From positions 1 through 64,000 of the forward strand of contig NZ_KB899217.1 of assembly GCF_000378085.1 (NCBI RefSeq): a DNA stretch of 64,000 nt. Direction: 5' to 3'. The translations under genes and the position numbers were made by a program. How positions within the stretch are numbered: position 1 is the first letter of the stretch; every line of letters starts with the position of its first letter. The notes beneath the pieces were generated by a model. The model made no database searches. It saw only the letters and a list, made by a program, of their open reading frames with translations, and was not told the origin of the DNA. Shown here in pieces: positions 37,163 to 44,699 of the stretch. This stretch comes from Hoylesella loescheii DSM 19665 = JCM 12249 = ATCC 15930 (lineage in GTDB: Bacteria; Bacteroidota; Bacteroidia; Bacteroidales; Bacteroidaceae).

Positions 37163-37463
37163 TGCACGTTCGTTTATTATGTTCTTTTTTCGTTCCTCGA
37201 AAAGTGCGTTTTCTCGCCATGACAATGTCCGAGCAAGCTCGGCATTATTCATTTGGCTTAACGAAAACGTTGTTTTACTTTATCCGTTACTAAAGGCCAA
37301 CTGCACATCATAGGCAGCGTTGTTTCAGGGCAACATGGGGTAAAAATGGCCTTACATTCCCCCACTCCACCCCGCTCTTTCCGCTTTTATCCCATCCGTG
37401 CCAGCCATTTAAACACAGCCCATCTAGGGATGAAAAGGCGCACGCTGATGGCCACGAACAGCG

Positions 37464-38741
37464 TTATTGCCCAACAGCTTTGTTGTAGTTGAGAATGTTC
37501 TCGCTCATCTTATCAAAGCCAGGTAGGTTGAAGTAATGCTGCTTTTCTAAATATTGCCTGAAACGGTTGTCGTTGCGCAGTGCATCATCATAAAAGGGAG
37601 CGCCTTTGCGGTTGTACTTTTCCCTAAGCTTAATAAGGTAGTATGCCGTGTACGCCGCAATCATATAGCGTTCGTTTTTTGTGAACAACGAAAACCAATA
37701 GGCACAATTCGAGAGGTCTTTTTTCAGCAAGGTTTCGCCATAAAAGTCGAGTACATCCATCCATAGGCTGTTTTTATCGCTCGTAGGAAGTTGCAAAAGC
37801 GTCTTAAACAACCCTTCGCGTATGGCTACGTATGGTTTTTGCGTATAGATTTTGCGCGCAAAGGTGTTGTACATAAATCCCAATCTTGTTTCTCGTAAGT
37901 CCGACTCCCACATGTCGCTCTTTAACTCCTGCATCATTCGCTTTAACATCTGCCTGTTAATCAGTTCATTCTTGTCGTATCCGTATGTTACGAAGAGGTC
38001 TTTCAGCCATAACGGGGCATACTTACACAACCACAGGAAACTTTCCTTGTCGTTGTTAAACAAGAAACGATTAATATGTATGATGTCGTTACTTAACCTA
38101 AAACACATCTTCCCGTGTATTTGCCGTACACTCTCTATGTCCATCGGAGGAGACGAAATAAAGTTGTAGCCCTTAATAAAGAAATCGTTCATGCAACTAA
38201 ACTTAACGTAGTTTTCATCGTTTAAAGACTTCCTCTCGCTTTCTGTCCTGTCCGACCACCCCCGCACGCAGCTAGGAATAGTAAAGTAATGCTGGTGGTC
38301 GAAAACGTAGGGCAGGTTCTTTCTTTGTACCGAGTCTATACCCAATTCTGCCAATCGCTGTTCAAATTGTTCGTTAGATATGGGCTTAAAGCCGTGTTTC
38401 ACCAAGTCGTTAAAGGCGTATGGTATGTAGATGTCCACCATTCTTTCATCAACACATATCTCGTCTTCTCCCTCTTCTTCCTCTTCTTCCTCTTCTTCCT
38501 CTTCTTCTCCTGCCGAGTCGCTTGGCGTTACATCAAAAAACGCTTTGTAGCCACTAAGCAGTGAATCCATTCCAGCCGAATCAAAGGGCAACACCAAATC
38601 GGGAGATATGCCCAAATGGTATTGTGCATTGAGGGCCAATGCCATCTTTTGTTTATTCATGCTTATTTTTTTGGCAGGATGTTTCTGGCTGCTTGTTAGG
38701 AGTAGAACACCCAATATGGCTACGAGTATGGTCTTTTTCAT
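37464..38741 (-). CDS. exported protein with poly-glutamate tract, unknown function
   Basis: A protein of 425 residues starting MKKTILVAILGVLLLTSS, a probable signal peptide. A run of twelve Glu residues (about residues 79-90) is encoded by mixed GAA/GAG codons and is followed by more acidic residues. The rest is helical, with many Tyr, Lys and Leu residues and no recognisable domain. The run consists of CTTCTTCCT-like units on the plus strand (38466-38510) that could change length in frame by slippage. A promoter is visible at 38855-38885. Function unknown. Confidence 0.62.
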   Translation of the reverse strand: MKKTILVAILGVLLLTSSQKHPAKKISMNKQKMALALNAQYHLGISPDLVLPFDSAGMDSLLSGYKAFFDVTPSDSAGEEEEEEEEEEEEGEDEICVDERMVDIYIPYAFNDLVKHGFKPISNEQFEQRLAELGIDSVQRKNLPYVFDHQHYFTIPSCVRGWSDRTESERKSLNDENYVKFSCMNDFFIKGYNFISSPPMDIESVRQIHGKMCFRLSNDIIHINRFLFNNDKESFLWLCKYAPLWLKDLFVTYGYDKNELINRQMLKRMMQELKSDMWESDLRETRLGFMYNTFARKIYTQKPYVAIREGLFKTLLQLPTSDKNSLWMDVLDFYGETLLKKDLSNCAYWFSLFTKNERYMIAAYTAYYLIKLREKYNRKGAPFYDDALRNDNRFRQYLEKQHYFNLPGFDKMSENILNYNKAVGQ

Positions 38742-38854
38742 GCTCAAATCGTTTTGTTTAGACGTACCCTTAGTTATTTGCAACAGGCTTTCTTGCACAG
38801 GGATGCCAACATAAAGGGGCGAAGGGTTTTACTGCGTTGGCTGTTATGCTGCAA

Positions 38855-38885
38855 CAAAGCTAGTAAATATATTTCACAACTGCAA
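38855..38885 (-). promoter_or_regulatory. promoter of the poly-Glu protein gene
   Basis: TAGCTTTG (minus, 38862-38855) with TTG 20 nt upstream (38885-38883). It is about 115 nt from the ATG at 38741, so the in-frame ATG at 38798 is also possible. Confidence 0.5.
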
Positions 38886-39040
38886 CAGAATGGAAAAGAA
38901 AAAGAAAGCTGCAAAGCCCATTCAACCCTTAAGCAGCTCGTTATGCTCCACTTTACATCAGTTTCAACAACTCATCACCTTACACACATATAAATTAAGG
39001 CTGGCTCTAAAAATTGCCTTACACAACTCAAAAGTTTTTG

Positions 39041-39440
39041 AACTCATTAACTCAAAACCTTACCAACTCATTAACCCCAAAACTTATAAACTCAAAAACT
39101 TATAAACTCATTAACTCAAAACCTTACCAACTCATCAACCCAAAAACTCATCAACTCAAAAACTCATCAACTCAAAAACTTATAAACTCATTAACTAATA
39201 AACTCATTAACTCAAAACCTTATAAACTCATTAACTCAAAACCTTTATAAACTCATTAGCTCAAAACCTTACCAACTCATTAACCCAAAACATTATAAAC
39301 CTATTAGCTCAAAACCTTACCAACTCATCAACCCAAAAACTCATAAACTCAAAAACTTATAAACTCATTAACTAATTAACTCATTAACTAATAAACTCAT
39401 TAACTCAAAACCTTACCAACTCATTAACCCAAAATCTTAA
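39041..39440. repeat. 400-bp array of 8-bp units (about 50 units)
   Basis: Nearly uninterrupted octamers such as AACTCATT, AACTCAAA, ACCTTACC, AACTTATA, AACTCATC and AACCCAAA repeat in register every 8 bp. It is the largest block of this family in the window. A higher-order repetition is also visible, with phrases of three to five units recurring. Confidence 0.85.
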
Positions 39441-39762
39441 TTTCTTTATTTTTATTCTACAACACATTTCTAATTTTCACGCCGTTCTGGAGAAAATACT
39501 GGCTAAAAAGTAGGTAAATTTCTACCATTTTCAACCTTTCACATCCCTCACTCTGTCTATTTTTAAAAACAAAACCCGCATTTCGCACCATTTTACCTTT
39601 CTAGTTTGGTTAGAAGTCCGATTTATTTCAAGCCCAAATACACCCATTTTACCCCTAAAAACCCACTTTCCGGTAGACATTTTGCCCTTTTCAGCCATGT
39701 TTTTAATGGCTCTTAATGGTTTTATTTATACCATTACAGAGGATATTTATACTTTTCATCTC

Positions 39763-39916
39763 GCATTTAGCACCATTTTACACTGCATTTAGCACCATTT
39801 TGCCTTGCATTTAGCACCAAAACACACGGTATTTAGCACCAAAACGCAGGGCGTTTAGCGGCATATTGCACCGCATTTAGCAGCAAAACGCACTTCATTT
39901 TGCTGCAAACAGCCCG
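39763..39916. repeat. 22-bp tandem array, family C
   Basis: Seven units at 39763, 39785, 39807, 39829, 39851, 39873 and 39895, each exactly 22 bp, sharing the opening GCATTTAGCACCA with a variable second half. Later units drift. One isolated related unit (GCATTTCGCACCATTTTACC) is at 39578. The family is less clearly palindromic than families A and B. Confidence 0.85.
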
Positions 39917-40082
39917 AAATCTGGTGTAAAGGGCGGTATTTTTAAATAAACATTCATTTTGCCGCATTCACAAACTAGCCCCAATTTGCATCAAAACAAA
40001 CCTGCGCGAGAATCGATTATTTGCGGTCGAACAAACAACTGGTGAGAGAAACAGGCACTCATAATGTTAAAATTCGCACCTA

Positions 40083-40575
40083 AAAATTGACAAGTTGACG
40101 AGTTGACGAGTGTGTCGGTTCGTGAGTTTACGAGTTGACAAGTTAATGAGTTCATTCCATCTTCAAGGCACAACCACATTTTGCCACAGACAAAGAAACC
40201 AGATTTTCAAAAATACAGAGCCTGGGTAAGGTTCTTCGTCATGATCAGGGTGGTTTGTCTTGGCTTTACAGCGCAAAGACAATACCCCTCTCTCAATTTA
40301 GAAATAACAAAAGTCAAAACAGCTTCTATCAGTGAATTTAATCTCACATTCAATTTTTCGACAACAAAATATTGCAAATTAGAACTTTTTTACCTAACTT
40401 TACGGCATAAACGCAAGTTTCATTCGCACGTTTTCGGTTAGTCACGAGTTAATGCAGAGACATACAAAGCCACCTTGTAAACTTGCTTATTCGTAAGCTC
40501 GTCAACTAACAGCTGGCCTTGTCAACTTGTATACTCGTAAACTTGTTCACCCGTAAACTTGTCAACTAACAATAC
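40083..40575. repeat. two 8-bp-period spacer blocks in opposite orientation
   Basis: 40083-40155 holds TGACAAGT, TGACGAGT, TGACGAGT, TTACGAGT, TGACAAGT and TAATGAGT in 8-bp steps. 40470-40575 holds the complement type (ACTTGTCA, ACTTGTAT, ACTCGTAA, ACTTGTTC, ACTTGTCA). Both flank about 300 bp of non-repetitive sequence. Confidence 0.7.
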
Positions 40576-40689
40576 AACGCCTATGAATACCGATACGCCA
40601 CCCTTCACCTATTGATACCGGCAAGCCTTTGTTTGTCGACAGTGTTTATTAACCCCCTACTACGTAATAAATAATTAATTCAAAACAAG

Positions 40690-41040
40690 ATGAAACATAA
40701 AATACTTTTATGGCTCATGCTTTTCTTTTTCCCCTTAGCTTTGGGTACGGCCTGCAACACGGAGGTGGATCTTAAAAGCATAAGGTACGAAGGAGAAGTA
40801 CTCGTGCTAGAAGGCAAAAGCAGGCCTTACAACATCATTAGAGTTACAAAATCGTCTTCTAGGAAAGGGGTACCGGTAGGGGTAACCCTCGGTTTCATTG
40901 GCATGGGATACGACAAACAGATGAGCGAGGGCGACATTGTTCATTTCCATGTGATAGATTTCAAAGAATGGCAATGGCCTAAGACAGCAGATCTCCGATG
41001 GCCAATGTTTATCGGAATAGTAGAATTTTATGATAACTAA
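40690..41040 (+). CDS. small lipoprotein, tandem paralog 1
   Basis: A protein of 116 residues with a type II signal peptide (MKHKILLWLMLFFFPLALGTAC, Cys 22). The mature part is a small beta domain with SSRKGVPVGVTLGF and MSEGDIVHFHV. It is closely similar to the protein at 41286, including the leader AATTCAAAACAA before the ATG, so the two arose by tandem duplication. Family not recognised. Confidence 0.7.
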   Translation: MKHKILLWLMLFFFPLALGTACNTEVDLKSIRYEGEVLVLEGKSRPYNIIRVTKSSSRKGVPVGVTLGFIGMGYDKQMSEGDIVHFHVIDFKEWQWPKTADLRWPMFIGIVEFYDN

Positions 41041-41285
41041 CAACGACAAATAATAACGATTAAGAAACGACTATTCATTATTACATTCCTATTATTTTTC
41101 TAGAGTTGCATCCAAACAATAATATTGTAACAACCAAAAGCAATATATTGCAGGGCGAGGATTACGCCTCGAACATCTACAAGAGTGAGGGGGAAAGCCC
41201 TATTATTATTCGTCCAAGGATTGTTCTGATGCTTAACACTGGTAAAACAATTGAACCCATCCTAAAAAAAATAATTCAAAACAAT
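41041..41285 (+). other. spacer between the lipoprotein paralogs with possible coding remnant
   Basis: The stretch from 41106 is open in the frame of the downstream paralog (DYASNIYKSEGESPII and onward) but precedes that gene's signal peptide. It may be a remnant of a third gene joined to the duplicated copy, or chance. No stable terminator is seen. Confidence 0.35.
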
Positions 41286-41645
41286 ATGAAACATAAAGTA
41301 CTTTTATGGCTCATGCTTTTCTTTTTCCCCTTAGCATTGGGTACATCATGTAACACCGAAGTGAATCTTGAAAACATAAAGTATGAGGGGAAAATACTGT
41401 CACTTATCAAGAGCAACAATAATGAGCATTATAACATTATTCTAATTACACGTTCTACATCCAGAAAAGGAGTACCTGTGGGAAGCTCTATCGGTTTTTA
41501 TGATAGAGACTTCGGCGAAAAGATGAACGAAGGCGACATTGTTCATTTCCGTGTGCCGATGTTTAAAGAATGGGTTGGCCCAGAAACAGCCGACCACCAT
41601 TGGCCAGAATATGTAGGAGTAATTGATTTTAATTATAATGAATAA
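41286..41645 (+). CDS. small lipoprotein, tandem paralog 2
   Basis: A protein of 119 residues starting MKHKVLLWLMLFFFPLALG with lipobox LGTSC. It is about half identical to the gene at 40690, and the signal peptide is almost unchanged. The ATG at 41286 is chosen because the upstream in-frame extension of 60 codons would place the signal peptide inside the protein. Function unknown. Confidence 0.7.
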   Translation: MKHKVLLWLMLFFFPLALGTSCNTEVNLENIKYEGKILSLIKSNNNEHYNIILITRSTSRKGVPVGSSIGFYDRDFGEKMNEGDIVHFRVPMFKEWVGPETADHHWPEYVGVIDFNYNE

Positions 41646-41733
41646 CCACTAGAAGATAACAAATAATGAAGAAAACATAGACACGCATGATCAGCCTACT
41701 TATTGATGACTAGCCTACTGACTTGTAATCAAT

Positions 41734-41764
41734 AAAAAAGGAGAAAAGCCACACAAGGCCTCCC
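41734..41764 (-). terminator. possible terminator of rng
   Basis: On the minus strand GGAGGCC pairs with GGC and CTCC (separated by a four-T bulge) and is followed by T6. The bulge makes this a moderate call. Confidence 0.4.
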
Positions 41765-41868
41765 CCCCTTCTTTAATAGTTTACTTTTCTTTTCTCGTCA
41801 GTTCAATTCGTGGCGTTGGCATGTCGAAAGTCAATGGCTTTCGTTCATGGCCGCTGCCGTTTGAAACG

Positions 41869-43443
41869 CTACTTCGTTTCGATTTCTTCCTTCATGTCGA
41901 TAAACTGCTTCTTTGCATCGTAAAACTCGTATTGCAAAAAAGCCAACTTCTGAGAAGGAACGATGTGCAAGCCAAATCCGTACTTCAACTGCCACTGCCT
42001 TTTTAAGGAAACAAATCCTTTATTGATGTAAGCAGCAACATACGGGTGCACATGCAAATAGAATTTCTTTACGCCAATTTTGTTAACCAGTCGGTCTATC
42101 TTACGTTCCAGTTGGTCGGTAAACAGAATGCTCGACTTTATTTTTCCTTTTCCGAAGCAGGTTGGGCAGGTCTCGTCTACACTTAAGTCCATTGCCGGAC
42201 GCACGCGCTGCCGTGTTATCTGCATCAGTCCAAACTTACTTAGCGGCAGTATGTTATGGCGTGCGCGGTCTTTCTGCATGTTTTTACACATCCGTTCGTA
42301 GAGCATTTGCCTGTCTTCTGCGAGGTTCATGTCGATGAAGTCTACCACAATGATACCTCCCATGTCTCGCAGTCGCAGCTGTCGGGCCAGTTCGTCGGCA
42401 GCGCCGAGGTTCACTTCGAGTGCATTTGCTTCCTGTCCCTTTTCCGAACGCGTACGGTTTCCGCTGTTTACGTCCACCACATGCAGCGCTTCGGTATGCT
42501 CTATGATAAGATATGCGCCATGTTTGTAGTTAACGGCTTTCCCAAAACTCGATTTAATCTGTTTGGTAATGTTGAAGTTATCAAAGATTGGCACCTTACC
42601 CGAATAGAGTTTTACGATGTCTACCTTATCTGGGGCGATCATCGATACATAGTGCCGCACTTCCTTGAAAACGTCTTCATCGTTCACATAGATGTTCTCG
42701 TAGGTTGGGTTGAACAAGTCGCGCAACAACGCCACAGCCCTACTCGTTTCCTCGAATACCAAGTGCGGTCTCTTTTGAGATTTCTGCACCTTTTCGATAG
42801 CTTCTTCCCAATACTTGGTTAGGGTTTTAAGCTCGGCGTCTAGTTCGGCCACCCGTTTGCCTTCGGCTACGGTTCGCACGATAACGCCACAGTTTTTGGG
42901 CTTGATGCTGTGAATGAGCTGCTTTAGTCGCGCCCTTTCTTCGCCGCTTTTAATTTTAGAAGAGACAGAAACCTTATCGTTAAAGGGTATGAGTATGAGA
43001 TAACGGCCAGCGAACGAAAGCTCGCACGTTAGTCTCGGCCCTTTGGTAGATATGGGCTCCTTAACTATTTGCACCAGCACCTCTTGCCCCGAAGTGAGGG
43101 TTGTTTGCACGCTACCGTCTTTCTTTAAGTCGGGTAGTCTAGATGCCTTTGCAAAGGGATAAAGCTTTTTCCTGTCGCTTTGCACCTGTTTAAGGTACTT
43201 GGCGTATGAGTCGAATTGACTTCCTAAGTCGAGATAATGAAGAAAAGCGTCGCGTTCAAATCCTACGTCTACGAAACAGGCGTTGAGCCCTGGCATCAGC
43301 TTTTTTACCTTTGCCACGTAGACATTGCCAACAGAAAACGACACCTCTCGTGTTTCGCTCTGATATTCCACTAGCTTTTTGTCTTCTAGTAGGGCTATCG
43401 AGATTTCTTTCTGTTGAACGTCAATTACTACTTCGCTAGTCAT
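41869..43443 (-). CDS. rng: ribonuclease G/E family endoribonuclease
   Basis: A protein of 524 residues, close to RNase G. It has an N-terminal S1-like RNA-binding region (about 36-125, GNVYVAKVKKLMPGLNACFVDVG), a 5'-sensor/RNase H-like core, the catalytic-domain VVDVNSGNRTR and GGIIVVDFIDM segments with metal-binding Asp residues, and the Zn-link CPTCFGKG near 430. It cuts AU-rich single-stranded RNA in rRNA and mRNA processing. It lies downstream of HU and the 29-residue basic gene in the same orientation. Confidence 0.92.
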   Translation of the reverse strand: MTSEVVIDVQQKEISIALLEDKKLVEYQSETREVSFSVGNVYVAKVKKLMPGLNACFVDVGFERDAFLHYLDLGSQFDSYAKYLKQVQSDRKKLYPFAKASRLPDLKKDGSVQTTLTSGQEVLVQIVKEPISTKGPRLTCELSFAGRYLILIPFNDKVSVSSKIKSGEERARLKQLIHSIKPKNCGVIVRTVAEGKRVAELDAELKTLTKYWEEAIEKVQKSQKRPHLVFEETSRAVALLRDLFNPTYENIYVNDEDVFKEVRHYVSMIAPDKVDIVKLYSGKVPIFDNFNITKQIKSSFGKAVNYKHGAYLIIEHTEALHVVDVNSGNRTRSEKGQEANALEVNLGAADELARQLRLRDMGGIIVVDFIDMNLAEDRQMLYERMCKNMQKDRARHNILPLSKFGLMQITRQRVRPAMDLSVDETCPTCFGKGKIKSSILFTDQLERKIDRLVNKIGVKKFYLHVHPYVAAYINKGFVSLKRQWQLKYGFGLHIVPSQKLAFLQYEFYDAKKQFIDMKEEIETK

Positions 43444-43667
43444 CTTCTTCTTGTTAGCTCCTTAGTTTTCGTCCAAAATATTTGTTAGGCATGTTCTATA
43501 AGTATCTTTTGCGCATGATGCATCGATGCACCTAAACTGCGCGAGACAAGGAGTTTGGCGTTTGACGGGTTTTGCTTACATGGTGTTTGTTGGTGTGAGA
43601 GTTACTGTTGTTTGGCCAACGAGCACGCCAAAACCCACGAAGAAAGCCGCACTGCCTATGAAAGAAA

Positions 43668-43726
43668 CTTATAGGCGCGTTCTATAAAAGTGCGCCAAAG
43701 GCCTTTTTATAGAACTCGCCTGTAAA
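43668..43726 (-). terminator. long hairpin downstream of the basic small-protein gene
   Basis: Arms of about 18 bp (core GTTCTATAAAA with its complement, plus AGGCG/CGCCT) enclose a 14-nt loop. On the minus strand a T-rich stretch follows, so it could end the HU/basic-protein transcript before rng. A half copy of the left arm (AGGCATGTTCTATAA) recurs at 43488-43502. Confidence 0.5.
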
Positions 43727-43815
43727 GAACTGCTGCCTAAAAGGACAAGTCGAGATGTCCACCACGGATGTGTCGACATGCCCCTCAATGGCGAATAAGC
43801 TCTTGGCAAGTGCGG

Positions 43816-43905
43816 TTACTTGCTCTTGTGCCTATTCTTTCTCAGTCTCTTTTTACGTTTGTGAGTAGCCATCTTGTGGCCTTTTCTTTTCTTTCCGCTT
43901 GGCAT
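43816..43905 (-). CDS. 29-residue basic ribosomal-type protein (bS22/COX24-like)
   Basis: The reading frame from 43905 encodes MPSGKKRKRHKMATHKRKK followed by RLRKNRHKSK and a stop, 29 residues, almost half of them Lys or Arg. The K-K-R-K...H-K-R-K-K-R-L-R-K-x-R-H-K pattern is that of the AURKAIP1/COX24 domain shared with actinobacterial small-subunit protein bS22. The same gene is common in Bacteroidetes, often annotated as hypothetical. It lies between HU (55 nt upstream) and rng. Very likely ribosome-associated; its role is not shown here. Confidence 0.82.
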   Translation of the reverse strand: MPSGKKRKGHKMATHKRKKRLRKNRHKSK

Positions 43906-43960
43906 AGCTGTAATTTTTTAATTGTTATTTATAATATATATGTGTTGTCGCAACGTTTTA

Positions 43961-44242
43961 TTATTCGCCTCGCATGCTCTCAACGAAACTCTTGGCGGGC
44001 TTGAAACACGGCAAATCGTGTGCAGCGATGGTAATAGTGGTGTTCTTGGCGATGTTGCGTGCCGTTTTGGCAGCACGGTGCTTGATGATGAAGCTACCAA
44101 AACCACGAAGGTAAACATTGTCTTTCTTGTCCAACAAGCTGCCCTTAATCGTCTCCATGAAGCTTTCAACCACTACGGAAACGTCTTTCTTTTGAATACC
44201 AGTCTGTATGGCTATCTCGTTGATAATATCTGCCTTTGTCAT
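43961..44242 (-). CDS. HU/IHF-family nucleoid protein
   Basis: A protein of 93 residues starting MTKADIINEIAIQTGI, with the HU dimer core (VESFMETIKGSLLDKKDNVYLRGFGSF) and the DNA-binding arm tip PCFKPAKSF, in place of the canonical RNPxTG arm sequence. It bends and packages DNA as a dimer. The assignment is secure at the family level; HU versus IHF type cannot be separated. It is the first gene of the cluster with the basic small protein and rng. Confidence 0.9.
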   Translation of the reverse strand: MTKADIINEIAIQTGIQKKDVSVVVESFMETIKGSLLDKKDNVYLRGFGSFIIKHRAAKTARNIAKNTTITIAAHDLPCFKPAKSFVESMRGE

Positions 44243-44471
44243 TCTTATTTTTGTTGTTATTTGTTTTACATATTTCTCCCTATCTCGGATATGGAGTGCA
44301 AATATACGAGTTTTTTATGTGATAAGAAAATATATTTACCTTTTTTTACGCTCCACGGAGTGTTTTTGTTCGTTTCAAAACCTGCTTATTCTCAACGAAT
44401 TACACTTCAAGGGATAAGTGAAGGATACAAAAAAGGCCGACACATCAATGATGTGTCAGCCTCAACTCTTG

Positions 44472-44545
44472 TGATTCCGGCGGGATTCAAACCCACAACC
44501 TTCTGATCCGTAGTCAGATGCTCTATTCAGTTGAGCTACGGAACC
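44472..44545 (-). tRNA. tRNA-Arg (anticodon ACG)
   Basis: A 74-nt cloverleaf on the minus strand. The acceptor stem is GGTTCCG/CGGAATC with discriminator A, the D arm GCTCAACTGAATAGAGC, the anticodon stem TCTGA/TCAGA around CTACGGA (anticodon ACG), and the T arm GTGGG/TTTGAAT/CCCGC. The CCA end is not encoded. In bacteria this tRNA is normally edited to inosine at position 34. Confidence 0.95.
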
Positions 44546-44664
44546 TCTTTCCGAATTGCGAGTGCAAAGGTATAGAGTTTTTTTCTTTCCGCCAAATGTT
44601 TCGTTAACTTTTTATTGAAAAAAGTGCAATTTGGACTACTTTAAGTCCCATTTTGGGGTGCAAA

Positions 44665-44681
44665 GGGGCTGTTTTAGCCCC
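44665..44681 (-). terminator. hairpin downstream of htpG
   Basis: GGGGCT/AGCCCC with a 5-nt loop, followed by a short T-run on the minus strand, 19 nt after the htpG stop. Confidence 0.5.
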
Positions 44682-44699
44682 TCCGCCACACCCAAAAAC

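Larger units (their letters stand above)
38886..40689. other. repeat-rich gene-free stretch of about 1.8 kb
   Basis: The longest stretch without a supported gene. It contains the 400-bp octamer block (39041-39440), a lone family-C unit at 39578, the 22-bp array at 39763-39916, and two further octamer blocks near 40083 and 40470. Open frames at 38890-39250 and 40181-40441 are translations of repeats or lack any protein-like character. A TAACTTTACGG near 40396 only partly resembles a -7 box. Confidence 0.6.

Noticed and set aside
39014..39250. Open frames through the octamer block (repeated Asn-Ser-Leu-Thr pattern)
   Set aside because: They are translations of the 8-bp repeat; the register that gives an open frame follows from the lack of stop codons in that phase, not from selection.
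40181..40441. 86-codon plus-strand frame
   Set aside because: Low-complexity AT-rich translation without signal, domain or promoter; ends far before the next gene.
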